A stretch of 64,000 bases of DNA from Mytilus galloprovincialis (GCF_965363235.1 NC_134849.1:20858863-20922862), one strand, 5' to 3'; shown: positions 48,810 to 60,711, numbered from the stretch's first letter. Made by a program: numbers and translations. Notes: generated by a model not told the origin, from the sequence alone.

Positions 48810-51800
48810 CTATTTCACTTGTTTGAGAACTCTGAAAAAGAAGAAAAAATCTTAATAAATAGTATATCAATAGGATATTTCATTTATTGGGCTTTTTTTG
48901 TTTTGTTAAATGACTATCTTTATCCTGATTTAGAGTATTTCTCTCAATTTGATTGGCTGATATTGTCCTAATAAATTTCAGAACAATTCTTTATTAGGTC
49001 AATGGGAATGATCTCCCTTACACTATTGACCTAATAAAATCAGATTTTTTTTAGTTTCCTGAAAGTCCAAATATTTTTTATTTTCAAAGTTTTATATTGA
49101 ATATCTAAATTCATTTTGTTGACATTGTCCTAATGTTTTTATTTAAATATAATAAGTAGTATATAACAAAATCAGGATAAATTCGTTACACAGTGTGCAA
49201 TTGTCCTAATACGGAATTTATAGGGTCAATAAGATTTATAACAGGTTTGGCTTCGCCTCACTCGATATGAATTTTATTGACCCGATAAATTCTCATATTA
49301 GGACAATTGCACTCTGTGTAACTATAGTACAACACTTCTTTGTTTATTTCTAAACAGGTATTTCTACGAAACTGAACTTTTTTCAATTCAAACTGTCGAG
49401 AGAGTATATTTGTCACTGGTTCATGTCTTTCTTGTTTGTTTTTCATCAACTGTTTTGTTAGGTAGAAGGTCGTAAGTTTTTTTTCTTATTTATCATGTCA
49501 GGGACCTTTATAGTCGACTATACAGTATGGTTGTTTTCTCATTGTTGAAGGCCGTACGTTTGAATTTTAGTAATTGCTTACATCCACTTTATTTGAACTT
49601 TGGTGGATAGTGTTTATGAAAAATTAGGACAAACTGCAAGCAAAATAATTAACTTACATTTAATCACAATCAAACATAAGTGTTACTTAGCTTTTACACT
49701 TGCATTTACATACGGAATGAAGAAATAACATAAATAATGTTGCGAACACTGGATAATGCAGGTAACGGTGATTCAACAGTGTGCACGACATTGCTTGTGT
49801 TATTTCGAGAGAGAGAAAGATATTACAATCATTCCATCTAAATAAATGTTTAGATTTCACAAATCATGAAAAAACGTTGATGACGTAACGGTCACACAAA
49901 TTTTATGTCTATAAGTAATCTGGTTCCCGGCTGACTACTACACTTTGTTTTGTTTGAGTGTAGCATAATACCGTCGGATTTGAGTTTAGTCTATAAGCAG
50001 TTTAAAAAAATTCTCACAGCCATTCAGAAGAGTGTTACATTCAAAATTTAATTATTGTGTACTGAATGTATTTTTTAAAAAGAGGGACGAAAGATACCAG
50101 AGGGACAGTCAAACTCAAAAATCGAAAATAAACTGACAACGCCATGGCTAAAAATGAAAAGGACAAACAGACAAACAATAGTACACATGATACAACATAG
50201 AAAACTAATGAATAAACAACACGAACCCCACCAAAAACTAGGGGCGATCTCAGGTGCTCCGGAAGGGTAAGCAGATATATTATATGTTATTCAGGTCTCA
50301 GACAGGGTATATACTGTGACATTCCCGGCTTAAGAGTTTATATCCCCTGAGCCGAAGGCGAAGGGGATATAAGCCCTAAGCCGGGAATGTCACAGTATAT
50401 ACCCTTTCTGAGACCTGAATTACACATATATTACGGATTACCCCTGACTTAATGTTATTTTCCAGTGCAGGTATTTGTTGACAATACATATATGATATAT
50501 ATTGAAAAAGCCAGCCTGATATGTTCGGCATACGTGAAGGATTTTCTAATTTGCTGTGAACATAATTTTATCGTGTATGCAATAATTTATAATAAAACTT
50601 TTAACATTAAATTTAAGTATTAAAGTGTAAAATGCGTGATTTTGTATCAAAAATGTATTATTGACTGAAGCACGTCATTATTTTCCCTCTGTGAGCCTCT
50701 GACAGTCTGATAGCTTTTGACTACGTCACATAGTAACCGGTGTTATGATGACGTTTTTGAGGTTCCAATTGGGGATAAAAACGTCGTATATACTCCGGCA
50801 GTTTCCTGAATATATACTGACATCTCTGTGTTGTTATCCAATCACAAACCTCGACACATTTGTAATCCGTAATATATATATATATGTATAACTTATACTC
50901 ACGCTTCACATGCAGCTGGGCACAAAGGAGCCAATAGAGCTCCGATTCCTGTTGACGAAACCGCTGTTCCACAAGCTGTGACACAAGCTGTTTGTCCCAT
51001 ACCAGAATGAGCGAACCCTTTAACTAAGTCTGTGACTTGGTTTAAGTGAGGTAAATGTATTTCTGGTAGATGTATTTGAACGTTACCAACTGCAATGAAA
51101 TACATGATACATAAGGGTCTGGGATTTGGTCTAAGTGAGGAAGTTGTATATCTGGTACACTGTAAATCTACCTGACGCCTGACGCGTCCGGACGCGTTCA
51201 AAATTTGTACACCGAATGTTCAATATTTTAACGTCATATGTTCATGCTTAGAGACGTGTTCAAAGTTTTAACGTTTGTGCTTAAAATATTAACATGTGTG
51301 TTCAGACACAGTGTACACCGGTGTTCAAATTCTGATCTGAAAAAGAGGATAGTTGTTTGTCCGATTTTCTATATTTCTAATTGGCAAATTTACAAAGAAA
51401 TTCATTTAAAAATATGAATGTACACGCAGGATGATGATCTTGTGAATTTTGACAAATAATTTAGTAATTGTGAAATATTAAACTTCCAAGCTGGCATACG
51501 TGTATAGTTTATGAACTTATTTTATTATTATTACTAGTTTTACTTATAAGTGACATAATTATGCATATTAATGAGGCCTGTTATGATAATATCGTAATAA
51601 AAATATGTCGATGTTTATCTTATTTCATGATCCGTTCAGTTTATTAACATTACATGTTCAATCAGTGTTCAAATCGCTCGAAATTTTGAACACATCGTGT
51701 TAAAAAAAATATACCAGGGTACCAAATACCGGAAACAGATATCGGCTGGTGATTTAGGCGGTTAAACGAAGAAAGGATACACATAAGGTAGAGAACTGGA

Positions 51801-54800
51801 GAATCACGGACTTCTATCCCACATGAACACGAAAGAAGTGAGTAACAAGTTAGGATAATCTCAATAGGTAGTTCGAAAGCTTCCTTGTTATTTTCTCATG
51901 TCAGATATATATTTGTCAAATATTCATAACTGTTATATCAAAATTTTCAATATTCAACATAAAAGGCGAATTAAAGAACAGTATTTAACGTAAATAACTG
52001 TCAGCATTGTTCTGGTGATTTTCTAAACTGCTGAATAACCAGTCTGTGATCGTCTGTCTGTTATATAGAATAAATGATGATTTTTGACATCCACGTATAT
52101 TAGCTGAACACTAAGTGTTAAGAACTCTAACATCAAGTGTTCAAAAATGAAACACAAAGGCATTAAAAAATGAACACCACACACAATCAATTAATGAACA
52201 CAAAGTGTTAAGTACCTGTCTTTGTAAAAATCATGCAGAAGGTGATTCATGACATGTCACAGAAGTAATTTGTTTTGCCCTATATCATAAGAACTTTGGT
52301 AGATGAGTAAAATTCTGTCTTTATTTTCCCTGTATTATGCCCGTTGCCATGGTAACCATCAAATCAACATTTTGCTTGAATATGTGAAAAAAGACCCTTT
52401 TTGAAAATATAAAATAACGGAATTTAAAGTCCCATAGAAATATTGTTAATCAATACAAACAATATGTATATTTACAGTATTGACAAACAAAACCCCAAAC
52501 TATACAAAAACATTAAAATTGTGAATTTACTAAATGGTTTGTTTCCATAGCAACCATTTAAAAATGTGTTAAATTTCGAACATGAAAAATTTCAAAAACT
52601 CCTAAATTTTAAATCTGTTTATCTCCCAAGACCAACAATACCATGAAATGTCATTGACAAATTTTGAAAGACTTTAAAACCCCTTATATTTCAATTTTCA
52701 AAGGCTACTTATGAACGTATTTAGGCAACATTTTGTAAGGATGGTTTCCATGGCAACCAAGGTTCAAAAGAAAAAAATTAATACATGAAACTTATTTTCA
52801 TACCATACCCTCCTCATAAACAAAATATAAAGACATTTGAAGATGGGTCATGAATCGCCTATCAACAGGAACCTGCATGATTCTTACAAAGACCGGTACT
52901 TAGAACTCTAACATCAAGCGTTCAAAAATTTAACACAAAGGCATTAAAAACTGAACACCACATATTCAATTGATGAACACTAAGTGTTAAATAACTCTAA
53001 CATCTAGTGTTCAAAAGTGAAACACAAAGGCATTAAAAAACTGAACACCACACATTCAATTGATGAACACTAGTGTAAACATAAGGAACACCATTTTTGA
53101 CTTAGAAAATTCACTTTTTTTTTATTTTGCAGGAATCGTTAGATTGGAATGTTTGAATTAGAAACCGGTTGCAAATAAGCCCACGAAGGTCATTTCTGCA
53201 TGCTATAATGCTATAATGTGTTGGAAAAAAGAAAGATGTCAAAAAGGTATGACAATATATGTATATTAATAGCTTATGTAGGTGTATCTTTTCTATATCT
53301 GTATACCTTAGGTCAAGAAATCGACTTATGTAATTTATAATGTTAAAACTTGCATTTCACTGCCATAGAATATCAATTAGTACTCTAGTATATATCGAAA
53401 ATCCAATTAAAGCCTAACAACTATTGCATAATTTGATGCTTTATGAACAACTCTCTTCTATTAATTTTAAATTTTATTTTGCAGGATATATAGGCGCATA
53501 GACATTACTTGTTGTGGAGGATTTTGACATTAGAAGTTGATGATAACACATAAAATGCCAAGTTGAACCAGTTGATAGCTTTTAGTGAAGATGCACTGAA
53601 AAGTTTAGCGTACATTGTGTGTGATCGTACTAGAACTGTTGGAATTTGAAAACTTTTAAACTTTCATTGTGACAAATATCTATATCATAAACTATCTACT
53701 TATCACATTGACATGCTTTTTTGGTTAGGATACACATGATGTAGCAACTATATCTTGTCATGTAGAAGAAAATAATTATTTGTGATATATTTAAGTCGGT
53801 TTAAAAACATTATGTATGTGATTTCACTGACTGTTACTTGTGATATCATATGGTATTCTTGTGCACTTTTCTTACATATATGCTCATTTGATTATATAAA
53901 AAATACTTGTTAAAATATATTATTGTTGTATTTTGCCTGATTCAATATAGTTTTTATACCAGTTTAATTAAGTTTAGTACTGATGGCAAATTATGTACGC
54001 TTAACAATAGAACATGTTCCACAATTGAACACCAGCAATTTGAACACATATGTCAACTGTTCTGAATGTTAACGTCTGGTGTTCTGAATCTTAACATTTT
54101 GGTTTTTAAACATGTTCTGTGCGTTCAAAAAGTGTTACATGGCTGTTGAACGCGTCGACGTATTAAGATTTTGAACATTCGGACACGTTAAATCGTTGAA
54201 CACTAATGTTAAGGTCTTTAACATCAAGTGTTCAAAAATGAAACACAGTGGCATTAAAAACTGAACACCACACATTCAATTGATGAACACTAGTGTAAAC
54301 ATTTGGAACACCATTACACGTTCAAAAAGTGTTACAAGCGTTCAAGCAGTGTTCTATTTATTAACACTTAGATTTACAGTGTAGATGTATTTGAATTTAA
54401 CCAATAGCAATGTGATACATGATAAATAATTAAGGTCTGGATATGATACTCTTCATTTCTGTACTTTTTTTCTTGATAAATTTTCCTTATTTATTATCCC
54501 CATTTGAACTTATTATTTAAATGTACAGTTTATATTTCAACACCTCATCATGCCAATTGTTCTGTTATATTCTTCTTTTTTTTCTATTTTTGCCAGTTTA
54601 TACTCTTTTTTTCTTAAGTGTTTGTTGGTCTTACATTCTGCAGTTTTTGCCCATTCCCATCCAGACCCATTCACAAGAGAAGTTGCAAACGCCAGTTTTA
54701 AGCACCGCATTTAGGCTATTTCGTGGCGGCCAGTTTTTATTGGTGGAGGAAGCCGAAGTGCCCGGAGAAAACCACCGACCTTCCATAGGAAAACTGATAA

Positions 54801-55980
54801 TCCTAGTCAATTAAGATTGGAGTCGACAGCACCCGCACGAGCGGGGTTCGAACTCACAACATCAGTGTTGACTGGCTAGTGATTACAGTAGTAACTAATC
54901 AGACTACTCGGCCACCGAGTTGCAAAGCGGTAAACCAATTAGTTACCAATAAAACTGAGTTTTTTTGCTTACTTAAGCCGTCATAGCTTCAGTCCATTTC
55001 TTGGACTTTTTTTCTTTTTAACATTATCCATTTTATCAAATACGTACAAGGAATTTTATGAGATAACATAAATAAAAGTTTCTTTATGTATTATAAAACA
55101 TGACTATTGCCCTCCAAATGTCCTTTTGTTTATCTTTATCGTTGGGTTGCTGTCTTATTGACGTATAACTGACATCCCCTTAGGTCGTATGCATATATTT
55201 TTACAAAATTTTAAGGAGAAAAAAGTACGCAAAGACGTGACTTACTTATACAATATTTTATTTTTTTTATTTTTGGCGTTTTAAAGCCACTTTTAAGCAT
55301 CGCATTTAGATTTTTTCGTAGCGACCAGTTTTTTGGGTTTTTTTGGAGGAGGCCGGAGTGCCCGGACAAATCTACCGACCTTCGATAGGAAAACTGACAG
55401 TCCTAGTCAATTGAGATTAGCGTTGAGTGCACCCGCAAGACCAGGATTCGAACTCACAACCTCATTGTTGACTGGCTGACAATATTGCATCACAGCATTT
55501 ACCGCAGTTTTACATAATTATTTAAATATGTAAGTTTTAAATATGTACCAAAGTATTTGGTAAAACCCGAATTATACACATTCTACAATCATGTCATTTT
55601 ACATTGTTTTCAATGGAAGTGTTGCAATACTTTTTTCCAGATGTATATTTTGAAAGACTTTCAAAGAACGAAATATATTGTAAATCTAATTCTGAATTTC
55701 ATTATTGGTTGTTAAAGTAAAGGGTTGACATGCTTATAACTATTTCAGTTACAATAAGATTTGTTCGAAAAGAACAGATTTTTCTACATGTCCTACGATA
55801 AATTAATACTAGGATATGATATCCTATCTTAAGCGGTTTTATGCATATCAGCACAGGCATTAGTTATTATTCTATAGTTTAGTTTTGAGTCTTAAATAAA
55901 TTATACATACTCAAAAATCTTTCTTGTGGAGCTCCAAAAACAAAAGGCAACAAAACGGCTAACATAAACAGACACTTCAT
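48810..55980 (-). CDS. Secreted four-cysteine peptide precursor, copy 2 (92 aa)
   Basis: Coding exons (minus strand): 55980-55911, 51089-50903, 48831-48810, giving 279 bases ending in TAG, all in phase. Exon 1 encodes MKCLFMLAVLLPFVFGA followed by PQERFL. Exon 2 encodes GNVQIHLPEIHLPHLNQVTD, LVKGFAHSGMGQTACVTACG and a linker ending LLAPLCPAACE. Exon 3 adds AVLKQVK. Compared with copy 1, the signal peptide is nearly identical, the His cluster is lost, and exon 2 carries an additional LPEIHLPH-like segment. The four cysteines and the GMGQ/DMGQ motif are kept. As in copy 1, GTGAGT at the end of exon 2 overlaps an in-frame TGA. Purifying selection on the cysteine frame and matching exon 3 tails argue that both copies are functional; the role (defence peptide?) is inferred. 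Confidence 0.8.
48918..49322. repeat. Hairpin element 2 (GGCTTCGCC loop)
   Basis: Arms 49185-49232 and 49272-49322 contain CAATTGTCCTAATA and GGGTCAATAA and are inverted copies around a loop with TTGGCTTCGCCTCACTCG. The sequence just outside the left arm (AAATCAGGATA, 49170-49180) returns inverted at 48918-48930 (TATCCTGATTT). A smaller inverted pair (TTATTAGGTCAAT / ATTGACCTAATAA) lies at 48995-49040. It sits in the last intron of peptide copy 2. Confidence 0.75.
50085..50268 (-). repeat. Dispersed repeat, reverse copy ('GCCATGGCGTTGTCAGTTT' family)
   Basis: A well-preserved copy from GAGGGACGAAAGATACCAGA to GGGGCGATCTCAGGTGCTCC. The short frames in it are not genes. Confidence 0.75.
50287..50884. 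repeat. Hairpin element 3 (59-base arms, GCCGAAGGCG loop)
   Basis: Near-perfect arms at 50290-50348 and 50360-50419 (TTCAGGTCTCAGACAGGGTA outward, TATATCCCCT inward) enclose about 11 bases, GAGCCGAAGGCG. The sequence just outside the right arm (CATATATTACGGATTAC, 50424-50440) returns inverted at 50866-50884, only about 15 bases before the end of exon 2 of peptide copy 2. The element forms the start of that gene's last intron. Confidence 0.85.
51110..51157 (-). pseudogene. Left half of a duplicated exon 2 start, split by the 3.2-kb element
   Basis: Together with 54382-54445 it rebuilds a second copy of the exon 2 beginning: the halves join as CTAAGTGAGGAAGTTGTATA, TCTGGTAGATGTATTTGAA, which aligns with 51036-51085 inside exon 2 of peptide copy 2. 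The acceptor is lost in the duplicate (CAATAGCAATG instead of CAACTGCAATG on the plus strand), so it should not be spliced in. Confidence 0.8.
51158..54381. mobile_element. 3.2-kb non-autonomous DNA element with TA target duplication
   Basis: Terminal inverted repeats are CACTGTAAATCTA on the left and TAGATTTACAGTG (slightly shortened) on the right, flanked by TA on both sides (51156-51157 and 54382-54383). Both ends are rich in GTTCAAAATTTTAACG-type words. Blocks of about 110 bases carrying GTGTTCAAAAATGAAACACA and CACACATTCAATTGATGAAC recur near 52105, 52900, 53000 and 54200. No open frame of transposase size is present. The TA flank fits Tc1/mariner-like integration, but the family is not certain. 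Confidence 0.8.
54382..54445 (-). pseudogene. Right half of the duplicated exon 2 start
   Basis: See 51110-51157. It carries GATGTATTTGAATTTAACCA and the upstream intron words TACATGATAAATAATTAAGG, matching 51067-51120 with about a dozen changes. Confidence 0.8.
54690..54918 (-). mobile_element. tRNA-derived SINE with 9-base target duplication
   Basis: A full-length copy (head with GGTGGCCGAGTAGTCTGATT and GTGAGTTCGAACCCCGC, body to GCCTAAATGCGGTGCTTAAA). AGTTGCAAA stands on both sides (54681-54689 and 54919-54927). The empty site is preserved in peptide copy 1 near 34768 (AGTTGCAAAAAAAAC). The insertion is thus younger than the gene duplication. Confidence 0.9.
55283..55477 (-). mobile_element. 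SINE, truncated at the head
   Basis: It has body and box B (GTTGTGAGTTCGAATCCTGG on the minus strand) but stops before box A. A poly-T/G-rich change (TTTTTTGGGTTTTTTTGGAG) replaces the usual TTTTTATTGGTGGAG. Confidence 0.75.
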
Positions 55981-56736
55981 TTTGATACCTGAATTGGACA
56001 AAAAACATTTTTATGTCAGAAATAATGTTTTAACATAATGAGTACATTATTTTTCAAAAATATGAGATGTACATGATTTTTAAAAGAATTTTCAACTGTA
56101 TATCAATTGGAGAAAGGCGATCGGAGGCAACCTCAGCCTATTTTGTCTATTTCGTCCGTCCACCATTATAATCGCAAAGAAAACTTAAAAACTGTGCGTG
56201 GCTTAGTAACATTGTATATATCCTCTCAAATGTAATTGAAATGTCGCTCAGTGATCATTTTTCTTCTTCGTCGTTAAATTGAAAAGTTTTTGATTTCAAG
56301 GTATCTAGAAAAAAGGAATGCATTGTATATTTAATTTTTCGTGATGATTTTAATATGGCCAAAATTGCGACAGAAATGTTTCGCACAGATAAAAATTCGG
56401 GTTTGAAATTTTAAATGCAATAATTTATCTCGCAATTTGCCCACGGTTGAAAAGTCGCAATAAATAAATCCACGTAGTTCAGTTCTGTGTCTGGGAATAA
56501 GAAGTCAGCGTAGATCGATTTCCTGAGAAAAATATCCATCATTCCTTCGGAATATACAAATATCAACCATGTCTAACATCGACGGCTCTTTTAGAACAAT
56601 ATTTAGTATATCTTCGGAATTTATAAAAAAAAAAAAATAATAATAAGCTTATCAAACAACGATCAGGTTCCAGTCTAAAGTCATCCTTACCTTATTGATT
56701 AAAAACAGGAACTGCTGATCGGTAAGTGACTTCTAA

Positions 56737-56744
56737 CTTTTATA
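56737..56744 (-). promoter_or_regulatory. TATA box of the four-cysteine peptide gene, copy 2
   Basis: TATAAAAG in the same 20-base block as copy 1. The inferred 5'UTR exon ends at 56691 before GTAAGGATGAC, and the second exon starts after CCAATTCAG just before the ATG. Confidence 0.75.
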
Positions 56745-57299
56745 CATTTGATAAGACATTGTTATGGCAGCTTATCTTAGGACTGGACATGAATTACCCA
56801 AATTAGAAAAATAATTATGCAATTATATTTGACCCCTATACTGGACAAACAGTAATTTGGTATATTCAAGGATTTGTATAGTATACAGTCTTTGGTAAAT
56901 TATGTGGTAGTTTGGAAAAGCAACAGATTCCTATACACGAATCAAACCTAAACAATCGTTAAATCAACAAATATTCACTTTTTCATATAAAGGAAAACAG
57001 TAGAAGAGGGATAAAAATATAAGGATTTTGTACCATTTCATTTATTATTTTGGTTTTATCTTATCACAAAGAGAGCAGAATCAAATAGTTATAAATAAAC
57101 TTAACAGACAAACGAAGTTGAGCTATTATTACAAAAACACAATTTAGAAATTAGAGGGGAAAAAAAGAAAAGTGACGGAGAATAAAGAGGAAATAAAGGA
57201 AATAGAAGTAAAATTTTAAAAGAAATTAACCTAAAAAGATATAAGTTTGTTTCCCTTTAATCATTTTTCTGTATTGTTACCATTTAAATACTTGGCAAA

Positions 57300-59600
57300 A
57301 ATCTTTGAAATATTAAATACTTGGTGGTGTTTCTGTGTCATTTCTTATAATTGAATTTTTAATTGAAAGGGTTTTATCTTCTTCGAGGAAGATTCGCATA
57401 TATATGACTGCATAACAAATTTGTTTATTAAAAGGTTTATTGACAATTATAAAAATGTTCTGCTTTAAAGTTTTCAAACTAATACGTAAAAGTATTGTCT
57501 AGATCTGTCTTGTTTAGAAAAATATAAAAAATTATATGTCTTTAAGAATTTATTATTCCACTGACTGTCTTTATAATGCTGTTTTTTAATTGTATCATTG
57601 TCTCCATTTGTTGAAAATGGTTTACAAACATTTCACAGTATATGTACATTCTTGTGGTTTTACCTACATCGTATTAATCAGGTACTTTCTATAATGTAAA
57701 GTCCCTGTTTTTAGAAATATTTTATCATTTGTTGATATATACCAAAAAAGTCGTCGCAGTTCCCTACACAACTAAAAAGTGATCGCCATCACAACGTATC
57801 ATTGGAGATTCATGAAATGATCTGCTCACCAATCCGGATTAATGGGGTTAATTTTACTTAGTCTTTAGTTTTTTTTTTGTGTCTTGTCTATTATTGTTTG
57901 TTTGGTTGTTTTTTTTCATTTTTTCGGTAAGGTCGTATATAAAGGCCATACATTTAGATTCGATACATGAAAACTCATAGAGCCTGAAATTTAAATCATT
58001 CTATTTATATCAGTCTTACATTCACTTTTGGTGTTATTTTTTTTTCTACTATTATATCTATTCAAGAGTTTTAAAGTATTACGTGATAATCAGATGGTGA
58101 TAAGTGTGGTACCGTCCGTTGCTGTATATCATATTTGTTTTCCATAGTTGCTTTGAGCATAGGTTTTCTCGTATTAATTGCTTTATATATTACATGTCTC
58201 GGACTTTTGTAGCTTGCTATGCGAGATGTTTTGTTCATTGTTGAAGGCGTATGGTTACTATGGTAACCAGTATATGATTATATCTTCTTATTTCGATATT
58301 TACATCTACATTAGGTTTTTGGTGATCAAGGACGTTAATTCTAACATTCAGAGTTCTCTCTTTATTCACTAGTCAGAATGAGCAGAGTTGGAAAGGTTGG
58401 TATGTAAGTGTGAATTATCGTGTCAAAGTTTAAAATGCCGAAAGTGTCCTGTGATTACAAAAAAAAGAATAAATATGAATTTGAACATGAATTAGAATTA
58501 CATGTAAATCTTATATATGGAAATATTATCAATCTAGCTTGTGTAAATCTATTTTCAATATCTGTATCTTAAATGTATACACAAAAAAACAGAATTCAAA
58601 AGTTATCTACTATTCTTTTACAGTTTTGTGCCACGTGAAAGAACTTCAATTTTCTGAGAATTTTATTACCATAAACTCGTCCTTGATCAACAATCTAGCT
58701 GATGTAAATCTAGATAAAAAACAGGGTTCAAAATGTGAGCTGCGCCTGCATATTGAATGAATATCTTTCAGTTGATATGATATGAATTACTTTCAATAAA
58801 TTTCTTTCTAAGTAATTAATCATTTTTATAAAACAAAAATTTTCACATGAATTTTGTATGTCCTATCATGTTTTCCTTGATACGGGTTGCTATTTACAAA
58901 GAAGTTATATAATTATGTCATCAAGGTTTGCCTAGCTGAATTCATTCCTTTGTAACTGTTATCTTCTGCCTCTATTTAAAAGAACACTTTATAAATTATT
59001 GAGACAAAGACATGATTTCGACTTTAACAATTTCTTGTGTGTGAAAAACATTTGATGTTGAGATTTTTCCATCCTGTATGCGACACTGCCACTTAATTTC
59101 ATTAATAGAGAAAAGTGTTTCTATTTTTATAAACGAAACTTTCTAAAGTCCTTATCATTCCTTTTCGGTGGTAAACCTTAAATAAAATACAAATAAAAAA
59201 ACTTTTATAGGTTGTGTCTGTCCTATTTGTTTTAGCCGTTAGTTTTCTCAATTGAATTGTTCCATCTTTTTCATGTTAGTGCCTTTTAAAGCCGACTATA
59301 CGGTATGGGTTTTAACCTTCATCCGGAACGCACATACCAAACACAAAGGGTAGATCAGTATAACTTTATTTGTAAGGACCTAGGCCTATTGGACAAAAAG
59401 GAGACACATAAAGAATAGATTGTTTTAAACTGTTCAACGAAAACTAAAAATGTCAATGTCCTTACAAGCGACAAAAAAAAACTTCCATTTTGAATTCTTT
59501 ATTTTGTCAAACCACCACTACATGTATAATGCAATGTCGTATTTCATTCAGCTCGAAAAATATGAATATCTTATACAATTACAATCCACTTATATACGAT
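57300..59600. other. Intergenic, no gene seen
   Basis: AT-rich, with a diverged dispersed-family copy at 57835-57960 and several open frames of 60 to 75 codons, none with a recognisable domain or splice context. A GGTTACTATGGTAACC palindrome is at 58251-58266. Confidence 0.55.
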
Positions 59601-59604
59601 GGTG

Positions 59605-59970
59605 TACATGGGGTTTACAGAATAGAGAATAATAGAGAAAAATATCAAGAATAGAGAAAATTTAACCAAAAATATCAAGAATACAGAACATTTGACCAAA
59701 AATAAAAAAAAGGGGAATTGACCAAAAATATATTAAAAAAATAGAGAATATAATGGGCATAAATTATATAGAAAAGCGAAAATGGCATAACAAATATTTC
59801 TTTATATTCTTTATATATGTTTTGTCTCGGTTTTCTTTAATCTTGATATTTAGCACCCCATCATTCTCTATTCTATTTTTTTGCCCTATTTTTCTCTATT
59901 CTTCATTTTTTTTACATTCCTCGGCACATGTTACTCAAATATTATTAATACCTATCCTATAAACCCCATC
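59605..59970. mobile_element. Short TIR element with AATAGAGAA repeats
   Basis: ATGGGGTTTACAGAATAGAG on the left is inverted as TATAAACCCCAT on the right (59956-59968). The word AATAGAGAAAA occurs several times near the left end and its reverse complement TTTTCTCTATTCT near 59860-59910, so the whole can fold back. The open frame 59753-59962 inside is a by-product. Confidence 0.6.
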
Positions 59971-60122
59971 CAGATCCTCATACGTTATCGTCCAACAGGT
60001 TCAGGTTACAATTGACGTTTGTGCACTTTTACGTAATCTAGTTGCATGCTAACCCTACACCCACATGGCATGGATATAAACAAGTGCCTGTGCCTAAACC
60101 CCAGCCTTTTGAACACTATTAT

Positions 60123-60711
60123 ATGGAACGCCATAGCTGTCTTCCGTTGTTCATATTTAGTATATGCTGTGATCATTTAATTATTTTCAGCGGTTTTTTT
60201 CTCGATTATGAGTGTCCTTTTCATTATGTTCAGTAGTATAACAATTATGTTGAGCAGTAACATCATAATGATCAGTAGAATAATCATTATATTGTGCAGA
60301 TCTGGTATTATATTCAGCACTTTAATCAATATACTTAGCAGTTTTGGCTTTATGTTCAGAAGGTAAATTATTCTATTGAGTAGATTTGTCTTTATATTCA
60401 GTACTTTTGAAAATATCTTCTATCAACATATTTTTATATTATGTAGATTTCTCATTATGTTGACTACAGAAGCCGAAATATTCAGTGGTCAAACACACTT
60501 TATAATCAGTACTGTTATCATTATGTTGAGTGAAATAAATATTATGTTCTGTAGACTGATCATTATGTTCTGTAAAAATAATATTATGTTCAGTGCAAAC
60601 AACTTTATGATCAGTGGTCAAAATGTTTTATGTTTGGTTGAAAAAATATTATACTAGGTGGTTAATCAATTATATTCAGTGCTTTTTTTTCATTATGTGG
60701 TGGTGGTAGAC
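60123..60711. repeat. Left inverted arm of the foldback element
   Basis: Internal units: ATTATGTTCAGTAGTATAAC, AATTATGTTGAGCAGTAACA, TAATGATCAGTAGAATAATC and so on, drifting in sequence but keeping a period near 18 to 20. Open frames in both directions across this arm reflect the repeats. Confidence 0.85.

Noticed and set aside
50899..51201. Exon 2 of peptide copy 2 as a 100-codon single-exon gene starting upstream and ending at TGA
   Set aside because: The upstream part is intron and transposon end. The acceptor at 51090, the matching exon 1 signal peptide at 55980 and the third exon give a better model that is conserved in copy 1.
60376..60657. 93-codon frame repeated in mirror at 63113-63394
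   Set aside because: Both frames are translations of the degenerate short repeats in the inverted arms, open in both strands. They are not protein genes.
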